The position numbers and the translations under genes are program-made. Positions 36,581 to 47,521 of a DNA stretch of 64,000 nucleotides are shown one piece after another. The notes beneath the pieces were generated by a model that searched no databases, was not told where the DNA came from, and was given only the letters and a program-made list of their open reading frames with translations. Numbering within the stretch: position 1 is the first letter of the stretch; the number at the start of each line of letters is the position of its first letter. The DNA comes from Coprinus comatus. Lineage: Eukaryota; Basidiomycota; Agaricomycetes; Agaricales; Agaricaceae. Location: positions 1 to 64,000 of the forward strand of contig JAWPGT010000014.1 of the NCBI GenBank assembly GCA_034638255.1, in the 5' to 3' direction.

Positions 36581-36593
36581 GTTATCAGATAAC
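36581..36593. promoter_or_regulatory. Palindromic GATA-factor site (ATCAGATAA core)
   Basis: GTTATC-A-GATAAC places two GATA cores head to head and contains ATCAGATAA (36584-36592), the exact consensus of fungal iron-sensing GATA repressors (Urbs1/SreA/Fep1, ATCWGATAA). A one-mismatch copy on the other strand lies 34 bases away at 36542-36550. Both are about 460-510 bases upstream of NIS synthetase 2. Confidence 0.4.
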
Positions 36594-36999
36594 GTCTGCC
36601 ACTTACATCTAATCATTTACCAACTTGGAGTTTAACTTCAGCTATTGGAATCCACCCCGACAGAGGCTACGAAAATTTCCCAAGTTTGATCCTAAAGGAA
36701 CACCACGGCCCTAACCGGCCAGTTGGGGACCAAGGTGAGTCTGTTTCTCTGGACGGTGGAACGGAACACAGGTTGAGATTGCAAGTGCGACTTCCTGATT
36801 TGGGCGGACTCCACGATCTCAAAATTTACGGGAAGTTGTCATATGTAGATCTATCGGTGAGATCACCCTACAACTAAGTGGTTGGTGATGGTCTCAGTCT
36901 TTCTAGTCCAACCGCAAACCCAGTGAACTATTTCCAGGATAATCCCGCCAAGAATATCCGTATTTCTTTCCATACGACAGTGATCACGTTCGTAAAACA

Positions 37000-37007
37000 T
37001 TTATAAA
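37000..37007 (+). promoter_or_regulatory. TATA-like box of NIS synthetase 2
   Basis: TTTATAAA lies 42 bases before the ATG at 37050. Its position and sequence fit a TATA element. Confidence 0.4.
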
Positions 37008-37049
37008 CCCCTCTCAGCCATAACTCTACACATCATCCATTTCGCTACT

Positions 37050-39282
37050 ATGTCTTCTGGCTACCGCCTTCCTCCTCCTGAACATGCCACGTTTGCTGTT
37101 ATTTCTCGACTGCTCTCATGCCTAGTGACTGAACAACTTCTGCGAGCATACTACATTCCACTTGTTGGAATCCAGGGTGTTCCAGGCTTTGCCGTGATTC
37201 TATCCACACATCTAATCTCGGAGCAGCCGATCCTCAACCGCACACTTCGTCCTCAAGATATCTTTGCTATTGTGCCTCTTCAACAAGAACCTGTACTCGG
37301 AGAAGCCTCTATATTTCGCCATGGTCGTGCTATTGGTCTCCTGGATCCTCTTGACATGGTCCCCGAATTCTACGAGCTATCCGAACCATCTGATAATAAA
37401 ATGGCCGTGAGTTGTTTTTGGAAGATTGGTGCCGAAGTTGCGGACACTAACAAAAAAAAAATCGAAAACCAGGATGATTTAGTCAAAGAGGCTATTATCA
37501 ACTCTTTGTTACCTCCTCCTTGGGATCTTGGTGAATTTCGTGGCTTGGCCCAAGTCAATGACCCAGTTCACCTGTGGCAGAAGTTTGTGGAGGGGGTGAT
37601 CATCCAGGAATCACTTAGTGATACGATTGAAAAAGAATTGTTGAGCTCCTATCAATGGCAAAGTAAGTTGACCAGAACTTGTATACATTTATTGATGTTG
37701 AATATTTACTATTTCCTCATTAGAACAGGCATTTGAAAATCCTCCATTACTGCCGTCCCTGGCTTCGGCACCGATAGAATTTGAACAAAGTCTTGTTGCA
37801 GGACATCCGACACATCCAGTAATCATCTTCCCTAATTTAGCGACGTTCCGAGGTCTGACGGATAATATTAGATGCATCGCGCTAGAATGTTTGCTTCTGA
37901 AAGTGCTGAAACCGATGAGACAGCTGATTACGACTGGTACCACCCACGCATTCGCTTCGTTCACGTTACCAGATCCAAACTTGATATTCTCGGAGATTTT
38001 GAAAAGACATTCAAGGAGATGGCTGAATTGGCTGCGACAAGAGCATGCCTTACATTGCCACAAGACGAAAACAAGGTCTTTATGCCTGTCCACGAGCTGC
38101 AACTTGAGAATATTTTGCAACGCATTGAAGATGTAGAAGTATTGGCGCCAGAAATCTTCCTACCAGGCCTCGCGCAGTCAAGTATCAGGTACTACCAGTT
38201 ACTTTACATACATTATCCGGCTTACTCTTGAACACAGAACGGTTTCTTTGCCTGATCTTCCTGGAAAAGCTCTCAAGCTTGCGGTCGGGGTGAAAATATC
38301 TTCTTCCCTACGCACGATCTCCCATTACACCGCGAACTTTGGACCACATTTCTCGGAAGAAGTGGTTCCAAAACTGGCCGTTGATCGCAGTATTCTTCAT
38401 ATCGAAACCGAAAGGCAAAGTGCCGTATATCGCTCCAAGGATCCCAACGTAGCGAAACATTTCACAGCCGTGATTCGAGATGAATATGAACGGAAGGAAG
38501 GAGAAACAATCATTGTCGTTGCTGCGCTTCTGGAAATGGGTCATAAGGACGTTCCTCCCGGTGTATCTGCGGTGGAACATCTCTTTGGGCTCGATACTGT
38601 GGAAAAGCGCACTAAATTCCTCGATCGGTTTGTGATTGTTTGTGGCATTGCGTATTTTTATTCATAGCCTTTCCCTTTCTTGCAGGTATATCGAAATCGC
38701 CTGCAAGGCCTTCCTACCAGCGTTGATTCATAACGGAGTAGCATTTGAAGCACACGCACAAAACGTGGTTGCTCGCTTCGATACGGCAACAGGGCAACTT
38801 CTCGGTTTCATCTATCGTGATTTAGGTGGACTACGCATTGATCCAAAGACATTAAGGGCATCCATTGGCGTTGATTTCCAATTCCTTCCTGGACATTGTG
38901 TTACCACTCAGTCGTTGGAAGAAGCATCCCCAAAATTCTACCACACCTTCGTCCATAATCATATCCAACGATTGATCCGTTTGCTGAAGCTACATACAAA
39001 CGGAACTGGTTGGGAGCAACTCAGGAAACATATGAGCGCCGTTGTCCCTCGCGATCACACCCTTTGGAAACTGTGGCTTGATCCCGGCAGTACAAGAGTC
39101 GATTCAAAATGTTTGATGCGTATGCGCATGCAAGATTCGTATCGGGATGTATGTTCTCACTCTGACATCCCTCTGTAGACATTTCACTGATCCCTTCACA
39201 GATGGTGTACAGCCCCTATATTAACATGATCCAGTACCGCCCAAGTACTTTGGACGACAAAAAGTGCAACCCTAATTTTTAA
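37050..39282 (+). CDS. IucA/IucC-family (NRPS-independent siderophore) synthetase, copy 2
   Basis: Exons 37050-37406, 37473-37662, 37724-37818, 37872-38188, 38238-38627, 38686-39148 and 39202-39282 give 630 residues. The same motifs are present as in copy 1: GHPTHPMHRAR, VFMPVHELQ, VKISSSLRTISH, FEAHAQNVVARFD and YRDLGGLRIDP. All six introns sit at the positions and phases of copy 1, and three exons have identical lengths (190, 95 and 463), so the pair arose by tandem duplication after intron gain. The first intron (66 bases) is a multiple of three and stop-free, so retention would add 22 residues. Substrates are unknown. Divergent N-terminal thirds would allow different acyl-acceptor choice, or two successive condensations on one backbone. 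Confidence 0.92.
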
Positions 39283-39577
39283 AATGATTCATTGCTATAT
39301 TTTTTATTCTTTGAATCTCCAATTGATATTTCGGTTATATATATAACTGATTATGGATCTGTGTAGGTAGTGATGGAAAAAAATCAAGGATGTACTACTA
39401 CGTATTTATGTAACTGCTGAAACAGAGACCGTAAATGACTAAGTTGGTTCCATCAATCAATGTCTACCATTTAGGTATCCATCACTTGAAAGTGGAAACT
39501 AGGGCCCTGGCCTCTCCTCACACAGCCGCACACAGCCTGTTCGCCAATAAAAGGACGGTTCCGGATGAGAAACGGTC

Positions 39578-41243
39578 ATGTCCACTTCTAACGAAGCAGA
39601 AATTGGTACTCTAATTGTCGTCGTCCTCAAAGCTAGAAATCTCATTGACAAACACTCGTTCTACAAACAAGATGCTTATGCCCAAACTACACTCAACGGT
39701 AAATGCTGAGAGCGAATATTGGCCTTGTTGCTGCTGACGTGTGACTTCCAGGTACTGTGAAAAAAACGCCGGTGGAAATCAAGGGTGGCCAACATCCTGT
39801 GTGGGATGCTGAACTGCGTTACCCTATCATGAAGTCAGTATCTGAGAAAACAAGAAAACTGGAAATATTTTGTTTCTCCAAGGAGTCTCGGGCCGATGCT
39901 TTGCTGGGAAAGGGAACAGTAGATATCGGAGATACTTTGAAAAGTGGAGAATTCGATGGTAAGGGATTATCATCCATTTTTCCAGGACTCAGGATCTAAC
40001 ATATTACTTTCATTTCCTAGAGTGGGTTCCTTTGGGAATAGATGGTGTCATGCGCGGGGAAGTCTACCTGGAGATGACTTACTTTTCATCCGCGGCCCCT
40101 CCCATATCCAATCCTAAGCCATCAGTTTCCTCTTTGCTCGCGGTTCCCAGTAAACAGAATTTGAAACGCCATCCCTCGAAATTAAACCCAGTAGAACGCT
40201 TATCTCGACCTCCCCAATCAACAAGCCCGCAATCATTCTCAAGACCTAATGGGTCACCGCAAGATCTTCCACGTCCTCTATCTGGTTTGGCACCACCAAG
40301 AGACACAACCAATTCTTTATCTCCTGTACAACAGGATCGCACAAGCTCGCCAGCATTACCAACTAACTTATTTCCCGGAGGACCTAAACCAAACGCCGCT
40401 CCCCTACCTTCACTTCTCAGGCCAGGGTATGGCAAGACCACGGCACCGAATACCCAATCTGTTGATACCAATAAACCCCTTCCATCGCCATCTTCATCTC
40501 CTCCTCTTCCATCTAGTCTTAGACCCGCGACCGTTCCTGCTCGTGTAGCGTCTCCATCATACGCCTCGTCTCAATACACAAGTTCTCAAAACGAGCCTCC
40601 GAGCCAGAACCCATACTTGGTCAAGAATAATTCTGCAACTAATGTAATACCCCAAGGTGCTCCTTCAAATATAAGTCCACCGGCCTATTCTTCCTATCCT
40701 TCCTATCCTTCCTATACAAGCACTATACCCGCTCCGACCGCAGCTCCTGTCACAAATCCATATATGTCTGGAAGTATTGGTACCACTACACCTGCTTCTG
40801 AACCCCCTTCAAGTTTCTTTTTCCCGGTCCCTTCTGTAGCGCCTCCTATTGTTCAAGTACCCATGTACAGCCCTATGTCCTATCAGCCTAGCTATGCTCA
40901 AACCGATTCATATCTGCAACCTCGCTACCAGACTCCCCTTCCAGATACCCGTGAAAGATATTCACCTAGACCTGATCCATACCTACAAGCTCGTTATCAG
41001 ACTCCACTTCCACTTCCTCCTGGAGCTGAAAAGGAAAAGCCAATTCAACCCACTCCTCCTCCTCAATCACCTCCAGTTCCAGTTAATGTTCCTCAGAAAC
41101 CAAAGGTTGAAGAGCCAAAACCAGAAGATGAGCATCTCAAGCGTCTTAGGTTGGCAGAAGAAGCTGCTAATCGGAGACATGAACAAGAACAAAGAGATCT
41201 TGAAATAGCTATGAAACTTGATAGAGAGTTGAATATGGGGTAG
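39578..41243 (+). CDS. fic1: C2-domain and proline-rich cytokinesis protein, Fic1/Inn1-like
   Basis: Three exons, 39578-39698, 39752-39958 and 40021-41243, give 516 residues. An N-terminal C2 domain (residues ~8-130: GTLIVVVLKARNLI, KQDAYAQTTLNG, HPVWDAELRYP, LLGKGTVDIGDTL) is followed by ~300 residues of Pro/Ser-rich disorder with many PxxP motifs. These include YPSYPSYPSY and two near-repeats of YLQxRYQTPLP. A C-terminal charged helix follows (KRLRLAEEAANRRHEQEQRDLEIAM). This is the layout of fission-yeast Fic1 and budding-yeast Inn1, which bring the F-BAR protein Cdc15/Hof1 (SH3 binding to PxxP) and membrane together at the division septum. The C-terminal helix is a likely coiled coil. Confidence 0.85.
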
Positions 41244-41423
41244 TTATTGTAAATGTCAAAGTTTATGGCTACTACAACTTGGATACGATTGAACAAACGA
41301 AGACAGGAGTGTATGATTACTATGTAATAGTTCGGAATTAAGTACATTATATATAATTAGATTACAACAAAGCTGAAAATCGTGCTTTTTCATGTAACAT
41401 GAGGTCATCAAGGAGAAAAATGA

Positions 41424-42459
41424 CTAGGCGCGAGGAATTGAGGGGCTCTGGTTATGTCTGAATGTCCCCATCTCTTGTGTTAATATACCATTTACGACGT
41501 ATTTTGAGAGGCGCAAATCAAAGAAGAAAGTGAGCAAGTAAAATGTGTAACCGAATGCGATTGTCCATTCCAAGACAGCTTTATTTAGTTCCCAAGTCAA
41601 ACAAAACTTTTACAATGTGTGATGAATATCAACGTACCTCCAGCGACGTTACTTTGGAACAAAGTAATCGCGAACGCGATTGCAAGCGCAATTAAAATTA
41701 ATGCAATTATAGCTTTCGCAGCGTATGCGCATTTTAATTTACGTATATCCACAAAACTCTTGCTAATCCATCGATACTAAAGAAAGAAAGAAAATGTCAA
41801 TTTGAAGCTTTATTTGAGTAAAATAGGCTTCACTCACCTCGACTATTGTGAAAATCGCGCTCAGGGCCACACCTACGATAAACACGAGGAGAAAACAACG
41901 ATGTGCTGTTGTGTAACGTTTTGTATCGAAGATAGATAGGAGAATTAGTCCAGATCCACTGATTAATGATCCAAGAATAGAGAGATAGCTGAAGACTTTT
42001 TCACGGCGTCGCATGTTGGGTACCAGGCTAGGAATAGAGTTTATGTTTAAAACTGCGGATTATAGTTTTTATAGTGTGTTTTAAACATTGCTTACCGACC
42101 CGTATGTCTCAATAATCTTTCTATGACGAGTGACAGGAAAAAGCAAGTAGCAGTTACTGAGCAACCAGCAATAAACAAAGGTTTTAAGATATCAGCTCCA
42201 ATGTCAGAAATATAGGCAATTGATCCATCTTGAGACACATATCGTGGTCTGCCTTGTGCTAACCAAGTAATGAGCATTGCCCAGAGCATTCCTATATAAA
42301 CATAGAATTCCAGTCAGAAATGAGAGAATGAAAAAGAAGTTATAGACGGTACGGACCACACCATATGAATGCACCGAGAAGAGGTACCCAGACATACTGC
42401 CAATGTCTACGAGCTTCCCAAAAACCTAATTGTCGTTGTTGCTGTGGTTCGACTGGCAT
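41424..42459 (-). CDS. Frag1/DRAM/Sfk1-family membrane protein
   Basis: About five exons start at ATG 42459 (MPVEPQQQRQLGFWEARRHW). Six hydrophobic segments are visible: YVWVPLLGAFIWC, MLWAMLITWLA, LFIAGCSVTATCFFLSLVIE, FSYLSILGSLISGSGLILLSIFD, CFLLVFIVGVALSAIFTIVE and, after YRWISKSF, IIALILIALAIAFAITLF, with a further one near LEWTIAFGYTFYLLTFF. The loop between helices 2 and 3 carries the family-typical AYISDIGAD. The C-terminus ends NQSPSIPRA. Yeast Sfk1 relatives sit in the plasma membrane and affect PI4-kinase signalling and lipid asymmetry; metazoan DRAM relatives are lysosomal. Which role applies here is unclear. Confidence 0.85.
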
Positions 42460-44886
42460 ACTATAATCCGGTGATCTGTAAGTGCTCGACTTACAAAACG
42501 TTGGTAGTTTTGAACAAGGCGTAGGCTGTACACCACTACCGAGCGTAGAGGCTTTGTCTTTTCAAAAAGCCTTGGTTGGGCTGACGTCAGCCCACCAGTA
42601 ACGGAACTACAATTCACATAGTGCTTTCTTGTAGCCACATTGGTGATGGTACACTTTTGTTATTAATGCCCGCAGTCGTTGAGGCCTTGAGGACCATGTT
42701 TTTAACTCGGAACTGGGTGAAAAGGCTGTGGATGCAAAACGCTTGGTTTTGGTAAATGTGTAAGTGGAGGCTTAGAGCCGGTCGGACCGCTTTTCATCGG
42801 AGTTCCTGAGTAAACTGAATGGGAGGAGGCTAATCTTAATTGATGTGTGATTAATTTAATCTGTCCACGCATAACCGGAACCATTGCTCCTGCTCTTTCG
42901 GGAGTCCGAATAGAGTACAGTCTCTAATTGTCTATTTTCCTCCAACCCAGAAAAGGTCGATCGATAATGATATTCGACCAGGTCACTTTCAGAAAAATAT
43001 TCTCAAGATGATTAGATTCGGATTAGTTTGGCCTCTGGGCAACCTCTGGGCAGTGGGAAAATAGTAGAAAGAAAAAGAAATCATTAAGATGCCGACAGAA
43101 GTTTCGGTATCGATAGACTTTTTTCTCTCTCTCTCAATGGTTATTTTGAATACACGAAAAGAATTACTCGTTCCACTCACATCGCTCCAGGCACCACAAT
43201 GATGCCTCACACGGCCCGCGGATCACCTGTCTACTGAATGGCGGCACCATGTCAATGATACTTTTTTCATGTTAAGGTAAGAAGTACATTGACTGTTACT
43301 GTATTGCATTTATGACCCAACTTTGTGGATTGTACCAACTCCATGGCTAAGTCTACCAAAGACATGGTTGACTTGGCATAGTCAATATAGTATCCACTTT
43401 TCTCCATGATCATATGTATTGTATGTGCATACGGTCGTTTTGTCTTTCCTCAACTCTTGCTTAAACTGTTCTACCTACGCCGATTTCACATTGGTTCTCA
43501 TGTCAACTGGCCTTCGAGGTTCATGGGTTGCATTCAAGTTTTTAGATGGCGTTGGGCGTTGGGCAGCTGGTTCTTATTCCGTCGCCATCGGTAGCAATAC
43601 AGCTATTATACGTGTATTTTGTTTTTGTTTTTGTTTTATTGTGTTAAAATGAAGGTCTTGGCACCCTTCTAGAATCCCCATGAAAATTTGAAACAGTGTC
43701 AGAAATATCCAAATCCCTATGCATTTCTCACACACAAATACATCAGATATGAATCATTCCAATGTCATACTAATGTCATGTAAAATGGTCAACTGTACTC
43801 ACGCGCTGTAGTATATTGGCGGACAACGGGGTTAACAAGTATAATAATCGTAATCGTGATCAAGGTCCAGCGCCAGCGATATCCGCCCTCCGAATTCGTT
43901 CTTCGTGGTTTTCATGCAAGCATTGTCCATCGTCCTTTTTAAGTAACCATGTTGGGAGGACCCCAGATATCATCACTACATACACTATTAACCCTGATTT
44001 AGGCTTGCTTTTAGGCTAAACTTCGCCTGGCCTTAACACGAGGTTTTAAACTACCTAGACTCTCTCCATCTTGTGATACATACTAAACCAAAAAAGATAT
44101 TGACGATGGAGGAGTCCTGGACGGTGTACACATGGTACTTAGATAGATGTACACGACAAAGTCTCCCGGGAATGGTTCCAGACCGTAATACTACAAGCGC
44201 TCTTCAATGATAGACCAATCCCAAGTAGAACCGTTTTACACGGATCCATTTGGCATCCAAGTCAGGATAAACAACAGCCGGGGACTATTCATCCACATCC
44301 TGCTAAAAAGCTAACATGTTGATTAACTAGGCCCCACTGTTCGCTCTCGAAAACGTGTTGTTATTATCAATATCTATTCTCTACTTATGAATTACCCTAA
44401 TCAACGCCTCAAGTTCTAGTTGTTCTATTCAAATTCAAGAAGGGCACTAGAGCACTATAGAATCGATATAGAATTGAGTACTAGAACCCAACAACCCAAA
44501 CCTTTGCACGCAATCCACTTGATAACTTGTCTAAAATGAGCATAATTTAGTCATCGATGACAAGCGCTTTGTAATTATCTTTGTAATAATTGATCATGTC
44601 TTACTCATAGTCGCTGAGTACCCGAGCGATGTGTCTTCTCAATGAGGAAAAAATGGGTTATTCACGGAGCACTGCGTCGCGTGGCCATGGAAATACAAGA
44701 AATGGGGGAAATAATCAATGTAAAGAAGATATAAACGGGAAAAAACTACCTAGGTGTATAAGAAGAAGAAGAAAAAAGGCATGGTCGTAAAGTAGGAAAC
44801 AAGAAAGCAAATACAAAACCAGATGTTTCATATGGTATGGCGCATATTGTTCAGGAACACGGAAGCTTAGCGAGAGAAAGGATTGC
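42460..44886. other. Gene-poor 2.4 kb spacer
   Basis: No conserved coding segment was recognised. There is a short (GTTTTT)n-type run at 43621-43638. Both strands are rich in stops. Confidence 0.45.
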
Positions 44887-45842
44887 TTAGGAGCAGCCCG
44901 AAGCACAGAGTTGAGTAGGAACTGCGGGTCCGGGCAAATGAGAAGGAGATGAGCCGACGGTGGTAGCAGCGAGCTTCTTAAAAATCTAAAAAATGCAGAG
45001 GATTAGTCAAGAGACAGCGGGAATGATTCCGGTTGCTATACCTGGATGAACACCTCCGATGTTTGACCGCCACTGACAGCCCACTTACCATCAATGACAG
45101 TGAGTGGGACTCCAGTGATTCCTTTTTTACGAAGGGCGTCAGAGATGTGGTTGACCTCTGCTTCGAATTCACTGCTACGGAGGAATTCAAGTGCCTGTAT
45201 GTCCAAGCCCCTATAGTCAGCAGAGGATTTTGGTGTAGAAGTACTCAGACCAACCTTGTCTTTTGTTGCTAGGCCAACTTCCTCTGCAATTTCAGCAAGA
45301 ACATTAACATCTGAGATGTCTTTACCATCAATCAAGTTGGACTTGAAGATTGCATTGATGGTGTTTATTTGTGCTTCCTGACCGCCAATTTCATAGGCCT
45401 TCTTGCAAAGACGGTGGGCATCAACGGAGTGGCCTATGACGCCTTTCCAAGTTCTGTAAGGGTGATCAGGACATGATGAGGGCATAGGAACGAGTAACGT
45501 ACAATTGCATGTTCTTTTCAGCACCCCATTTGCCTACGCATTCCAAAAGGCTTTTGGCCTTTTCATCGCCGAGATGACACTTGTAGAAGCTGACCTTCTC
45601 GATGGTTGTGCCTGGCTTGAGACAGGTAGGACCCAAGAGACGGAAGGGTATGTGTTGGAACTGGAATTCGAGAGGGAGTTTGAGAATATCCTTGCAGTAG
45701 GACATGGCGGAGATTAGCTCATGATGGAGGACAAAGCAGCTCGGGCAGACCTGGGGAAAGGGTGAGTATGAGGAAGTGAGGGAAGGATAAGGAAACATAC
45801 AAAGTCAGTGATGACTGCGAGCTTCACGACGCGGGTAGACAT
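44887..45842 (-). CDS. DsbA-like thioredoxin-fold oxidoreductase (FrnE type)
   Basis: Exons 45801-45842, 45503-45750, 45042-45453 and 44887-44985 give 266 residues. The N-terminus VVKLAVITDFVCPSCF places a CPSC active-site motif right after the first strand. The helical insertion (EKAKSLLECVGKWGAEKN, then HSVDAHRLCKKAYEIGG) and the cis-Pro region ITGVPLTVIDGKWAVSGGQTSEVF are those of the DSBA/FrnE family. No signal peptide is visible, so it is likely cytosolic. The family usually has CPWC; the Trp to Ser change should alter redox potential. The exact substrate (disulfides, glutathione conjugates or 2-hydroxychromene-type isomerisation) cannot be told. The C-terminus adds a short tail ending in GCS. 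Confidence 0.9.
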
Positions 45843-46026
45843 TGTTGTTTGGAGGAGAGAGTTTGTGTGGATGTTATAGGTGGACAGAGGACATAGCTGA
45901 CTGAGCTTACCTGAGCCGACCATCTATCTTCCCCGCCATTCACTCGATCACTGCTTATCCAATCATTCTCACCCATTATTCATCGCCTCACACAGCTACC
46001 CTACTTACAAACACATACATAAGTAA

Positions 46027-47448
46027 TTAAAATACTGCATCGCTAGCCACTGAATACCCCAGCTTACTCGGCCACGCATCTGGGCTGTCGCTGTTTTCCA
46101 CACACATGTGTTCTTTTAGCCAATCCAAATACATTTTATTTCTCAGCAGCGTCCGTGTTCGCCTATCCACCCGCACCATCTTGAACGCCGGACTCTCCAG
46201 AAGCCTTGTGCAAACCATGTGTCGGAAATGCGGAAGGTCTCCCGCATTCATATCCCGCACAGCTATAGTATGCAAAGAGGGCCAGGCAACGTCATCCCCG
46301 GTCGTCTCAGTAATCGTCAACAGATCACATATTACTGGGCTGGTTAAATCCGTATCAAGGTTGGCAACAGACGGACATGCGCGTATAAGGTTTTTGAAAT
46401 CAGTTACATCCAATTCACAAAACTCCAACGACAAGTTCGTGACCTGTGGCATTTCCGGGGCATCAAAACCTTCGAGGGAAAAGAGATGGAGAGAGTCCAG
46501 TACAGGGAGTAACAGCAACGAAAGAAAGAAACTCGGTGAGGTACAGGGGCCCAAGACACGGAGGGAGCGGAGATGGGGGAGTGCAATCTGCTTTGTGACG
46601 ACAGATGGATCGCGAGGGTGTTGAATGTGGAGTTGGGCGAAAGAAAGATTAACGAGGCAAGGTAATGCTTCCAGGAAAGTAATCAACTGCGAGGGCTCTA
46701 TATTGTGGCGATGGAACCCATCCAGATCGAGAGTTGTTACCGCCTCAAGAGGAGGATGAAGGTTGCCCAGGGCCATCCCTCCAAGACGGATGAATTTTAA
46801 CAACGGAGCGCCCATGGTTAGAATCTTGGGTATGTCCGATGGAAAGCTGGTTCTCCGAGAGGAGAAAGAGATGTCTGTATGGACGTCTACTACCAGTGTT
46901 AGATGCTCCAACATTGGTGTGGATGCTTCATGAAGGAATGTCTGGAATTCACCGACATTTCCGTGCAGTGTCATGAATGTGAATCTCCGCCACCGAGTGC
47001 AGTGTGGCATTAACATTTCCATGATTGGAATTATATTGGGATTTACGGTGTCGAGCCAAATGTCAAGAAAACAGGAGCCTGAGCGATCAAGGTGGGCCTG
47101 CAGGCGGACAAGACTGCTAGGAGAGCGCAAGCGTATATGGATATCATTCCAGAGAAGTGACGTAGAGAGTGCTACTGCCCGCCAATGCCTGCATATGTGT
47201 GATGCGGCGGCGGCAAAAGAATAATAAGGTTTCGGTGGGCCGAGTGACTGGCAGAGGAGAAATATGTTGCTCAGGAGCTCAGGGGGTATCTTATTTATGG
47301 CAGACTGTTCATTGCGGAGAGAGTTGTACTGGGCATGGGCGGAGAGTAGTTCAGCATCGTTCTGTTCGAGCTCGGTGAGGAGATGGCGACGCCTGAGCTG
47401 GAGAGATGCGATGTGAGCCTGGAGGGAGAGCATGAGAGGAAGTGCCAC
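46027..47448 (-). CDS. F-box protein
   Basis: A single-exon gene encodes 473 residues. Residues ~8-45 form a short coiled coil (HIASLQLRRRHLLTELEQNDAELLSA). An F-box follows at ~50-100 (INKIPPELLSNIFLLC, then SHICRHWRAVALSTSLLWNDIHI). The rest has leucine-rich periodicity (LEHLTLVVD, LRSLRVLG, VTNLSLEFCELD) typical of substrate-binding repeats in fungal F-box proteins. It is expected to recruit a target to an SCF ubiquitin ligase through Skp1. This family is hugely expanded and fast-evolving in Agaricomycetes, so the target is unknown. Its ATG lies only 73 bases from the divergent casein-kinase ATG. Confidence 0.9.
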   Translation of the reverse strand: MALPLMLSLQAHIASLQLRRRHLLTELEQNDAELLSAHAQYNSLRNEQSAINKIPPELLSNIFLLCQSLGPPKPYYSFAAAASHICRHWRAVALSTSLLWNDIHIRLRSPSSLVRLQAHLDRSGSCFLDIWLDTVNPNIIPIMEMLMPHCTRWRRFTFMTLHGNVGEFQTFLHEASTPMLEHLTLVVDVHTDISFSSRRTSFPSDIPKILTMGAPLLKFIRLGGMALGNLHPPLEAVTTLDLDGFHRHNIEPSQLITFLEALPCLVNLSFAQLHIQHPRDPSVVTKQIALPHLRSLRVLGPCTSPSFFLSLLLLPVLDSLHLFSLEGFDAPEMPQVTNLSLEFCELDVTDFKNLIRACPSVANLDTDLTSPVICDLLTITETTGDDVAWPSLHTIAVRDMNAGDLPHFRHMVCTRLLESPAFKMVRVDRRTRTLLRNKMYLDWLKEHMCVENSDSPDAWPSKLGYSVASDAVF

Positions 47449-47521
47449 GTGCGTGATGGGAATTCAAGTCCGCAGGTTTTGTTGTTTGTTAGTCGACTAC
47501 GCTGGGGGTACTTCATCCGAC

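Larger units (their letters stand above)
35708..37049. other. Spacer between the two NIS synthetases
   Basis: This 1.34 kb stretch includes the promoter of copy 2. An open stretch of about 85 codons (about 36,640-36,876) is flanked by a possible acceptor and a GTGAG donor and might be a gene fragment, but I do not recognise it. AGATAA lies at 35931-35936 and a GATA palindrome at 36581-36593. Confidence 0.5.

Noticed and set aside
37407..37472. In-frame 22-codon segment of NIS synthetase 2 read as coding
   Set aside because: It has a canonical GTGAGT donor and CAG acceptor, and copy 1 has an intron at exactly this place.
43621..43638. GTTTTT-type run as a possible transposon poly-T tail
   Set aside because: Only three units, no target-site duplication and no element sequence next to it.
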